Under the pieces are notes generated by a model. The model worked only from the letters and a program-made list of their open reading frames with translations, ran no database searches and was not told the origin of the DNA. DNA of 5,666 bases from Anaerotignum sp. (GTDB taxonomy: Bacteria; Bacillota; Clostridia; Lachnospirales; Anaerotignaceae): positions 1 through 5,666 of the forward strand of contig JAFZDV010000165.1 of the NCBI GenBank assembly GCA_017560955.1, given 5' to 3'. The position numbers were made by a program, and so were the translations under genes. This document shows, one piece after another, positions 1-5,020 of the stretch. Positions within the stretch are counted from its first letter, which is position 1. The number at the start of each line of letters is the position of its first letter.

Positions 1-771
1 AAATCCCCTCAGCAGATGTTCGGTGCTGTTGCGAAATCCTGGCTGGCGGAAAAACTGGGTGTTTCTCCTGAAAAAATCTGTGTGGTTTCCATCATGCCCT
101 GTGTGGCGAAAAAAGCAGAAGCAGAACTGCCCACTATGCGTGGTGAATACGGCCCGGATGTGGATGTGGTATTGACAACAAGAGAACTGGTACGCATGAT
201 GCGTGCAGACCATATCGACCCTCATTATCTGGAAGAAGAAGCACTGGATTCTCCTATGGGCACTCATACAGGTGCAGGTGTGATTTTCGGTGCGACAGGT
301 GGTGTTATGGAAGCGGCACTTCGTACTGCTGCTTACACACTGACAGGTGAAAATCCTGACGCTGATGCTTTCAAGGATGTCCGTGCAGAACCTGGTCTCC
401 GTGAAGTAACATATGAAGTGGCAGGTGTTCCTGTGAGATGTGCTGTTGTCAGTGGTCTGGGCAATGCGCGTAGCCTGATCGAAAAACTGAAAGAAGGAAA
501 AGTTCATTATGACTTCGTAGAAGTGATGGCTTGTCCTGGCGGCTGTGTTGGCGGCGGCGGTCAGCCCATTTCTGTGGAAGATGAAGAATTGTATGGTGTT
601 CGCGGTGAAAGACTGTATGATCTGGATCGTGAAAACATTCTGCGTTTCTCCCACGAAAATCCTGATGTACAGGCGTTATATGCAGAATTTCTGGGTGAAC
701 CTTTAGGTGAAACAGCTCATCATCTGCTTCACACAGACCATAAAGCATGGAATATGCCAAACCAGAAATAA
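1..771 (+). CDS. hydA: [FeFe]-hydrogenase catalytic subunit, C-terminal part (5'-truncated by window edge)
   Basis: The reading frame is open from base 1 (KSPQQMFGAV...), so the gene starts outside the window; the ATG at 16 is internal. 256 residues are visible. The H-cluster domain shows the L2 motif MPCVAKKAE (Cys codon 100-102) and the L3 motif EVMACPGGCVGGGGQP (Cys codons 532-534 and 544-546). These cysteines ligate the [4Fe-4S] part of the H-cluster; the L1 motif (TSCCPxW type) must lie upstream. A typical TTRELVRMMR helix lies between L2 and L3. The last ~55 residues (from GERLYDLDRENIL to the end) match the iron-hydrogenase small-subunit domain, including HLLHTDHKAW. The enzyme reduces protons to H2 with electrons from ferredoxin and/or NAD(P)H during fermentation, in the cytoplasm. 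The N-terminal Fe-S domains that would separate a monomeric ferredoxin enzyme from an NADH-linked bifurcating subunit (HydA/HndD type) are not visible, so the subgroup is open. The gene is last in its transcript. Confidence 0.95.
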   Translation, partial: KSPQQMFGAVAKSWLAEKLGVSPEKICVVSIMPCVAKKAEAELPTMRGEYGPDVDVVLTTRELVRMMRADHIDPHYLEEEALDSPMGTHTGAGVIFGATGGVMEAALRTAAYTLTGENPDADAFKDVRAEPGLREVTYEVAGVPVRCAVVSGLGNARSLIEKLKEGKVHYDFVEVMACPGGCVGGGGQPISVEDEELYGVRGERLYDLDRENILRFSHENPDVQALYAEFLGEPLGETAHHLLHTDHKAWNMPNQK

Positions 772-785
772 ATCAAACATATGCA

Positions 786-820
786 AAAAAGGCATTCGAT
801 ATAAAGTCGGATGCCTTTTT
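786..820 (+). terminator. Rho-independent terminator after the hydrogenase gene
   Basis: A 14-bp stem pairs 786-799 (AAAAAGGCATTCGA) with 807-820 (TCGGATGCCTTTTT), with one T-G wobble and a 7-nt loop. The arm ends in a T run 15 nt past the stop codon region. Because the 5' arm starts with an A run, it could also stop transcription coming from the other side. Confidence 0.9.
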
Positions 821-885
821 ATATGAATAAAGAATGAACAAAATTACAGTAAATGAAAACTTTTTGTTAATTTTCCTTAATGGCA

Positions 886-915
886 TTGACGCAAATACCA
901 CTAAAATGGTAGTAT
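886..915 (+). promoter_or_regulatory. Probable sigma-A type promoter of the DUF1538/P-II operon
   Basis: TTGACG at 886-891 (5 of 6 to the -35 consensus) is followed after 18 nt by TAGTAT at 910-915 (4 of 6 to the -10). It sits in AT-rich sequence between the hydrogenase terminator and the DUF1538 gene, with an expected start of transcription near 922 and a leader of about 40 nt. It is the best match in this gap. The weak -10 keeps confidence moderate. Confidence 0.5.
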
Positions 916-963
916 ATAAAAAAGAGTGATTTTAATGAGGAAAAAGCCTGTTGGGGCAGGTGG

Positions 964-2502
964 ATGAAATGGGGGATGCATTTGTTTAATAACTCGCAAT
1001 TAAAAGAAAAAATATATGAATCTTTAGCATCAGTTTTACCACTGACTGCTATTGTTTTATTACTGAGTGTTACGTTGATGCCTTTAGCATCAGGGGCATT
1101 GGTATTATTTCTGTTTGGCGCACTGATGCTGATTCTGGGCATGGGCTTTTTTACGTTGGGAGCGGATATGTCCATGATGCCTATGGGTGAAGGTATCGGT
1201 GTGGAAATGAGCCGTGCCAAGAATGTTGGCGGCCCTTTGGCTGTCTGCTTTATTCTGGGTATGCTCATTACGATTGCGGAACCTGACTTGCAGGTCCTTG
1301 CAGAACAGGTGCCTGCAATCCCGAATAAAATACTGATTTTTGCAGTAGCAGCAGGTGTTGGCATTTTCCTGATGGTATCTCAGCTGCGTATCCTGTTCCA
1401 TATCCCATTGGCAAAACTGCTGGTGGTACTGTATATTATTGTATTTACTCTTGCGTTTTTTACACCTGCGGATTTTGTGCCTGTTTCCTTTGACAGCGGC
1501 GGTGTAACAACAGGTCCTGTTACAGTTCCATTTATCATGGCCCTTGGTATTGGTATGGCAACCCTGCGAAGCGATAAGAACTCCCGTGAAGACAGCTTTG
1601 GTCTGATTGCACTGTGCAGTGTAGGGCCTATTCTGGCAGTGCTTTTGCTGGGGGTATTCTATAAACCGGACAATGCGTTGTATTCTCCTACAGAAATTCC
1701 TCTGGTAGGTACAACAAAGGATGCAGCATTGATGTTTATCCATGCGATCCCTGAATATATGCACCATGTTGCGGTTGCATTAGTCCCGATTGTGTTAGTA
1801 TTTCTGGCATTTCAGCTGTGGTTCAGAAGATACAAACATCATCAGCTGGGGAAAATCGCCATTGGTTTTCTGTTTTCCTATGTGGGACTGAGTCTGTTCC
1901 TATGCGGTGTAAATGTTGGCTTTATGCCCGTTGGTCAGTTGATCGGTGCAGGGATTGCCCATAGTGGTCATGCGTGGATGCTGATTCCTATCGGCATGGT
2001 CATCGGTTATTTCATCGTTGCGGCAGAACCTGCAGTACATGTTCTGACAAAACAGGTAGAAGAAATTTCCAATGGTCTGGTCACAGCCAAAATGATGCAG
2101 AATGCACTGTCTATCGGTGTATGTGTGTCTGTTGGTATTGCTATGCTGCGAATTCTGACAGGTATTTCTATCCTGTGGTTCCTGATTCCCGGTTATATGG
2201 TGGCTGTGATTCTGACTTTCTTTGTACCTAATATTTTTACTGGTATTGCCTTCGACAGCGGCGGCGTTGCATCTGGTCCAATGACTGCAACATTCCTTTT
2301 GCCCTTTGCTATGGGGGCCTGTGAAGCGGTAGGCGGCAATATTATGACGGATGCCTTTGGTATCGTTGCCATGGTAGCGATGACCCCTCTGATCACTATT
2401 CAGGGGATGGGTTTCCTGACACAGATGAAAGAAAAAGCAAAACAGAAATTTATTCAGGTTCAGCTGGATCAGCTGGAGGACGATATCCTGTATTTTGACT
2501 GA
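964..2502 (+). CDS. Membrane protein with two DUF1538 repeats, putative transporter
   Basis: This 512-residue, very hydrophobic protein has roughly a dozen possible membrane segments and no signal peptide. It is an internal duplication of two DUF1538-type halves (about residues 20-235 and 268-485). Four matched motif pairs recur at an offset of 249-254 residues: GADMSMMPMGEGIG (66-79) with GVNVGFMPVGQLIG (315-328); AEPDLQVLAEQV (105-116) with AEPAVHVLTKQV (354-365); FDSGGVTTGP (176-185) with FDSGGVASGP (430-439); DSFGLIAL (210-217) with DAFGIVAM (463-470). The polar FDSGG and AEP motifs inside hydrophobic stretches look like substrate- or ion-handling sites (inference). From memory, DUF1538 proteins in a halophile (UmpAB) were reported as cation/proton antiporters; the substrate here is unknown. 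The start is uncertain: ATG 964 has only GGGG at 953-956 or AGG at 958-960 before it, while ATG 976 has AGGTGG at 958-963 twelve bases upstream. The frame is closed upstream by TAG at 910. It is co-transcribed with the P-II-like gene 19 nt downstream. Confidence 0.9.
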   Translation: MKWGMHLFNNSQLKEKIYESLASVLPLTAIVLLLSVTLMPLASGALVLFLFGALMLILGMGFFTLGADMSMMPMGEGIGVEMSRAKNVGGPLAVCFILGMLITIAEPDLQVLAEQVPAIPNKILIFAVAAGVGIFLMVSQLRILFHIPLAKLLVVLYIIVFTLAFFTPADFVPVSFDSGGVTTGPVTVPFIMALGIGMATLRSDKNSREDSFGLIALCSVGPILAVLLLGVFYKPDNALYSPTEIPLVGTTKDAALMFIHAIPEYMHHVAVALVPIVLVFLAFQLWFRRYKHHQLGKIAIGFLFSYVGLSLFLCGVNVGFMPVGQLIGAGIAHSGHAWMLIPIGMVIGYFIVAAEPAVHVLTKQVEEISNGLVTAKMMQNALSIGVCVSVGIAMLRILTGISILWFLIPGYMVAVILTFFVPNIFTGIAFDSGGVASGPMTATFLLPFAMGACEAVGGNIMTDAFGIVAMVAMTPLITIQGMGFLTQMKEKAKQKFIQVQLDQLEDDILYFD

Positions 2503-2510
2503 AATGATGT

Positions 2511-2517
2511 GAGGTGA
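2511..2517 (+). promoter_or_regulatory. Ribosome binding site of the tandem P-II gene
   Basis: GAGGTGA lies 4 nt before ATG 2522 (AGGTG at 2512-2516, 5 nt before it), inside the 19-nt gap after the DUF1538 stop. It supports that ATG as the start and independent initiation within a shared mRNA. Confidence 0.65.
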
Positions 2518-2521
2518 GAAA

Positions 2522-3205
2522 ATGAAATCTGTACCTATGGAACCTCTGAAACTGATCGTTTCTATTGTGGAACGTGGTCAGGCGAAAAATATGATCAAAC
2601 TGTATAATGGACAGAAAATCACCCATCATTTTCAAAGTGCCGGTATTGGTACGGCTACTTCTGAAATCATGGATCTGCTGGGTCTGGACAGTAAGGAAAA
2701 AGATGTGGTGTTCAGTGTTGGCAAAGCAACGCTGGTCAATAAACTGATGAGAGATCTGAATAATGATCTGAGGGGCAGTGCCCGCTCCAAAGGGATCGTT
2801 TTTGATATTGGGATCGATGCGGTGAGCCATATTCTGGCTTTGGCGATCCTGATGCCTGTGAAAGAAGTGCAGGGAAGGGAGGACTCAATGATGGAAGATG
2901 GAATGGAAAACAGCATGATTCTGGTGACTGTGAATCAGGGCTTTACAGAAGAAGTAATGGAAACTGCCAGAAAAGCAGGTGCCCGTGGCGGCACGATCAT
3001 CCATGCCCGTTGGGCTGGCAGCGAAAGCACAGAAGAATTCTACGGAATTACAGTACAGCAGGAAAAAGAAATCATTGCGATCATTTCTCCTGCGGATAAA
3101 AGAAATGGTATCATGGAGGCCATTAATAGCAACCATGGTATGAAAACAGAAGCAAGAGGGACTGTACTTTCTATTGGTATTGAAGATATGGTTCGTCTGG
3201 GCTGA
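2522..3205 (+). CDS. Tandem P-II-like (GlnB-type) regulatory protein, 227 residues
   Basis: Classical P-II proteins are ~112 residues; this one is about twice that and reads as two related halves (about 9-112 and 131-227). Matched segments are DLLGLDSKEKDVVFSVGKAT (51-70) with EFYGITVQQEKEIIAIISPA (172-191), each followed by a helix (LVNKLMRDL, NGIMEAI), and GIVFDIGIDAVS (91-102) with GTVLSIGIEDMV (213-224). The second half also has the GARGGTIIHARW strand-turn typical of P-II-family proteins annotated as nitrogen regulators. A linker at 113-130 is acidic and Met-rich (GREDSMMEDGMEN). The uridylylated T-loop tyrosine of GlnB is not evident, so control, if any, would be by ligand binding (inference). 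P-II proteins are cytoplasmic trimers that bind nucleotides and often plug or gate a partner membrane protein. Placement 19 nt after the DUF1538 gene suggests that protein is the partner. A terminator follows. Confidence 0.85.
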   Translation: MKSVPMEPLKLIVSIVERGQAKNMIKLYNGQKITHHFQSAGIGTATSEIMDLLGLDSKEKDVVFSVGKATLVNKLMRDLNNDLRGSARSKGIVFDIGIDAVSHILALAILMPVKEVQGREDSMMEDGMENSMILVTVNQGFTEEVMETARKAGARGGTIIHARWAGSESTEEFYGITVQQEKEIIAIISPADKRNGIMEAINSNHGMKTEARGTVLSIGIEDMVRLG

Positions 3206-3216
3206 TGAACAGAGAG

Positions 3217-3246
3217 AAAAGGACTCTGAAAAAGAGTCCTTTTTTT
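3217..3246 (+). terminator. Rho-independent terminator of the DUF1538/P-II operon
   Basis: GGACTCT (3221-3227) pairs with AGAGTCC (3233-3239) over a 5-nt loop, extended by AAAA (3217-3220) against the start of a seven-T run at 3240-3246. It begins 12 nt after the P-II stop codon. Its loop-distal arm and T run are duplicated at 4906-4921 on the far side of the insertion sequence. Confidence 0.9.
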
Positions 3247-3254
3247 GATGGATT
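3231..3254 (+). repeat. 24-bp direct repeat, left copy (apparent target duplication)
   Basis: Identical over 24 bp to 4906-4929. It covers the end of the terminator loop, the 3' arm AGAGTCC, all seven Ts and GATGGATT. The left copy keeps the whole terminator intact, so it is the ancestral arrangement. Confidence 0.85.
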
Positions 3255-3279
3255 CTTTGAGTGAAAAACTAAACGCAAG
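3255..3279 (+). repeat. Left terminal inverted repeat (imperfect)
   Basis: Starts CTTTGAGTGAAAAAC directly after the left 24-bp repeat and matches the reverse complement of 4881-4905 at 18 of 25 positions. The sequence is AT-rich, so part of the match may be chance; its position exactly at the repeat border is the main support. Confidence 0.5.
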
Positions 3280-3370
3280 TTGAAGCAAGGGCAGAATATA
3301 AAAGTCCTTTAAATAAGCTAATTAGAGTCTGAAAATGGTGTATAATGATAGCAGAACTGTTAGTTATACT

Positions 3371-3466
3371 CTGTTTTGAAGCATAGCAAACAGGCAGCGG
3401 TCAAAATATTTGTAAAAGTAAATGAGACCCCTACCATATTTGAAGTTATGGTATAGCTGCCTGACC
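3371..3466. other. Structured non-coding region between transposase stop and left end
   Basis: Several inverted repeats are packed here: CTGTTT (3371-3376) with AAACAG (3388-3393); TACCATA (3432-3438) with TATGGTA (3447-3453); and, enclosing the latter, CAGGCAGC (3391-3398) with GCTGCCTG (3456-3463). On the plus strand a perfect TATAAT lies just upstream (3341-3346) but without a convincing -35. On the minus strand this is the 3' untranslated region of the transposase, and the 7-bp hairpin lacks a T run, so it is not a standard terminator. It may be a transposase-binding or RNA-level control region; no known family was recognised. Confidence 0.3.
3454..3466 (+). repeat. Left subterminal inverted repeat
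   Basis: TAGCTGCCTGACC is the inverted partner of 4796-4808 (TAGCTGTCTGACC on the minus strand), with 12 of 13 identical. It lies only 9 nt past the transposase stop. It could be a transposase-binding site or the true tip of a shorter element. Confidence 0.6.
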
Positions 3467-3475
3467 TACAGACGG

Positions 3476-4780
3476 TTATTTTTTACGTTTCAGTAGCTTT
3501 GGTTTCAAACACACTTCATCGGGTGGAATCGGGGAAAGTGCAAGTGTAGCTAACAGTTTTTTATGTTCTTCTTTTTGCATCAGGTCGAAAGGTGTATTGT
3601 TATCGAATAGTTCTCTGACGACACTGTTTACATGGCAGGTTATGAGGTGGATGTCAGAATCTTCTAATGTACGGAAACTGGTGCCTTTTGGTAGGATCTG
3701 TCGTAAGAGTACATGGTTTTTCTCGATGCGACCTTTTTGCCAGGAAGCTTGAGGATCGCAGTAAAAAATCCTCGTCCTACGAGCACCGTTTTCTGTGAAT
3801 TCAAGGTGGTGTGACCCTTTGAATTCGACACCATTATCAGTGAGAATAACTGGGAAAATTCTACGAAATGTTTCAATGCCTAATAATAAGGTCAGCTTAT
3901 CAAATACTGTCAGCACACTTTTCTGTGTTCCATCAGGAAGCAGAAAGATCAGCATAAAGTTTGTATCTCTCAGGATCATTGTAAGGAGCACCTGTTGGCT
4001 TCCGCGAGACCCCTTAACAGTATCCATTTCCCAAATGGCTAGCTTTTGATTCTGTTCTACAAAAGATATGAAATCAGTATACGAACGACCTTTACGGTAC
4101 TGGTAATCCCTTTTCATGACAATTTCATGTGGATGGCGCTGACGATATCGAACTTTCTTTGGCAGATCAATATTTCTGATATGAAATGCATTCATATCAA
4201 TGTAGTTATAAATCGTTTTTTCAGAAAGTCCTATTTCATCTGCATGTGAGGCAAAGATGTGATTGATAGATTGACCTTTTGCAATGAGAGGCATTAATAA
4301 ATCGTTTAATTCCATGAGCCGCTCAGGACTGGTACGGATTCCTTTTCTGGAAGTGCTGCGTTGTTTTACATAGTCAGCATGAGCTCTGTGAGCGGTATAG
4401 TATGCATGACTTCTTTGACATTTCTTTTCTTCCGGGCAGCATGTACATACATATGGTGGTTTATCCAGCAAAGGGCAATGGGCCGAAATGTAATCAGGGC
4501 ACAAGTCAGAACAGGAATACTCCGTACAGACTTTACATCGATTGAAACAAGTATATTTAGTTTCAGTACTGCAGAGATTTCGCTTCAAACAGGTGCGATA
4601 GCTAATGCAATCATTTGATGTATAACGGATACCATTTACAAAACAGCGATGATTTTTTACTTCACGTGAGATTGTTGTGGCAGATCGATTCAGCCTTCTT
4701 GCGATATAGGCGAAAGACATATCTAAAGCAATATATTTTTCTATAATTGATCTGTCGGATAATGTTAGATGTTTACTCAT
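3476..4780 (-). CDS. IS30-family transposase (DDE), intact, 434 residues
   Basis: The protein cuts and joins the ends of its own element. Domains in order: an N-terminal IS30-type helix-turn-helix (about residues 5-44; IARRLNRSATTISREV at 26-41); a cysteine-rich segment with 12 Cys between 64 and 121 (for example CFNRCKVC and CTCC), which looks like a zinc-binding module; a second helical region with a likely recognition helix (LSEKTIYNYI, 185-194); then an RNase-H-like catalytic core. The catalytic triad is visible as D253 (WEMDTVKG), D315 (ILTDNGVEF) and E353 (WQKGRIEKNH), with spacings of 61 and 37 residues. The HVLLRQILPKGTSF segment after E353 is characteristic of IS30. The C-terminus is basic (PKLLKRKK). 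At 434 residues it is longer than IS30 itself (383), the extra length being mostly the Cys-rich insert. ATG 4780 is preceded by AAAGGAGC six bases or so upstream. No frameshift or stop is seen. Confidence 0.96.
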   Translation of the reverse strand: MSKHLTLSDRSIIEKYIALDMSFAYIARRLNRSATTISREVKNHRCFVNGIRYTSNDCISYRTCLKRNLCSTETKYTCFNRCKVCTEYSCSDLCPDYISAHCPLLDKPPYVCTCCPEEKKCQRSHAYYTAHRAHADYVKQRSTSRKGIRTSPERLMELNDLLMPLIAKGQSINHIFASHADEIGLSEKTIYNYIDMNAFHIRNIDLPKKVRYRQRHPHEIVMKRDYQYRKGRSYTDFISFVEQNQKLAIWEMDTVKGSRGSQQVLLTMILRDTNFMLIFLLPDGTQKSVLTVFDKLTLLLGIETFRRIFPVILTDNGVEFKGSHHLEFTENGARRTRIFYCDPQASWQKGRIEKNHVLLRQILPKGTSFRTLEDSDIHLITCHVNSVVRELFDNNTPFDLMQKEEHKKLLATLALSPIPPDEVCLKPKLLKRKK

Positions 4781-4785
4781 AGTCT

Positions 4786-4793
4786 GCTCCTTT
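4786..4793 (-). promoter_or_regulatory. Ribosome binding site of the transposase
   Basis: Read on the minus strand, AAAGGAGC ends 5 nt before ATG at 4780-4778, a strong Shine-Dalgarno match that fixes the start. Confidence 0.75.
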
Positions 4794-4795
4794 CT

Positions 4796-4808
4796 GGTCA
4801 GACAGCTA
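4796..4808 (-). repeat. Right subterminal inverted repeat
   Basis: Minus-strand TAGCTGTCTGACC pairs with 3454-3466 (12 of 13). Adjacent minus-strand ATAATACTCT (4809-4818 region) also resembles GTTATACTCT at 3363-3372 on the plus strand, so the two ends share two short motifs at different spacings. Confidence 0.6.
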
Positions 4809-4813
4809 AGAGT

Positions 4814-4842
4814 ATTATCAGACAGAACAGAAAATTTGTAAA
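4814..4842 (-). promoter_or_regulatory. Probable transposase promoter
   Basis: On the minus strand TTTACA (4842-4837, 5 of 6 to the -35) is followed after exactly 17 nt by GATAAT (4819-4814, 5 of 6 to the -10). Transcription would start near 4807, about 27 nt before the start codon and across the ribosome binding site. Its start point falls inside the subterminal inverted repeat, so transposase binding there could repress it (inference). Confidence 0.6.
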
Positions 4843-4880
4843 ACTAAATGCATGATTGTAAGGGTAAAAGTAAGGTTTTT

Positions 4881-4905
4881 CTGGCTTTTAAATTTACAAT
4901 TAAAG
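4881..4905 (-). repeat. Right terminal inverted repeat (imperfect)
   Basis: The reverse complement begins CTTTAATTGTAAATTT and matches 3255-3279 at 18 of 25 positions, abutting the right 24-bp direct repeat. Confidence 0.5.
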
Positions 4906-4929
4906 AAAGAGTCCTTTTTTTGATGGATT
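4906..4929 (+). repeat. 24-bp direct repeat, right copy (orphan half terminator)
   Basis: Identical to 3231-3254. It has the AGAGTCC arm and the seven-T run, but no GGACTCT arm upstream, so it cannot fold as the terminator. It is therefore a duplicated fragment rather than a functional site. Confidence 0.85.
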
Positions 4930-4957
4930 TTTAATTGTCCGTATTTCGGTACATCAA

Positions 4958-4986
4958 TTGCTTTATCATAAGAAATAAGGTAAATT
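4958..4986 (+). promoter_or_regulatory. Possible promoter of the nuclease gene
   Basis: TTGCTT (4958-4963) and TAAATT (4981-4986) are spaced 17 nt, but each is a weak match. TATCAT at 4964-4969 is a better -10 on its own, without a -35 at the right distance. Some promoter is expected here because the upstream gene is convergent or insulated by the element, but which one is used cannot be decided by eye. Confidence 0.25.
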
Positions 4987-5011
4987 TGTAAAGGGGAAAC
5001 AATGAAAGGAT

Positions 5012-5019
5012 AAGGAGAG
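5012..5019 (+). promoter_or_regulatory. Ribosome binding site deciding the nuclease start
   Basis: AAGGAGAG leaves only 3 nt between AGGAG (5013-5017) and ATG 5021 but 9 nt to ATG 5027. The second ATG is thus the more likely start; the protein would begin MKKNR rather than MKMKKNR. Confidence 0.65.
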
Positions 5020-5020
5020 A

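Larger units (their letters stand above)
3255..4905 (-). mobile_element. IS30-family insertion sequence, about 1.65 kb, inserted in a terminator
   Basis: The element carries one intact IS30-type transposase on the minus strand. The outer limits are set by the identical 24-bp direct repeats at 3231-3254 and 4906-4929. Immediately inside them, 3255-3279 and the reverse complement of 4881-4905 match at 18 of 25 positions and begin CTTT on both sides, as terminal inverted repeats would. The non-coding ends are long (221 and 125 nt) for this usually compact family. A shorter model is possible: subterminal inverted repeats 3456-3466 and 4796-4806 match at 10 of 11 positions and are flanked by TA on both sides, giving a 1351-bp element. 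The transposase promoter lies outside the short model but inside the long one, which favours the long one. An element this intact suggests recent arrival. Confidence 0.6.

Noticed and set aside
449..1767. Minus-strand open frames opposite the hydrogenase and DUF1538 genes
   Set aside because: They are shadows of strongly supported genes and have low-complexity or Cys/His-rich nonsense composition.
3335..3379. Short frame starting at ATG 3335 after TATAAT-adjacent sequence
   Set aside because: Only 14 codons, overlapping the -10 box itself, with no ribosome binding site.
3371..3392. Resemblance of CTGTTTTGAA and GCATAGCAA to pieces of a type II CRISPR repeat and tracrRNA
   Set aside because: The matches are about 10 bp each and in the wrong arrangement, with no repeat array, cas gene or anti-repeat pairing in the window.
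3795..4618. Plus-strand open frames inside the transposase gene
   Set aside because: They are antisense to an intact transposase with all motifs, and show no recognisable product.
4858..4878. GTAAGG repeated around GTAAAA in the right end of the IS
   Set aside because: Too short and purine-rich to separate from chance in AT-rich DNA.
3231..4929. 24-bp direct repeats as attL/attR of an integrative element
   Set aside because: There is no integrase or other cargo; the only enzyme inside is a DDE transposase, so a target duplication fits better.
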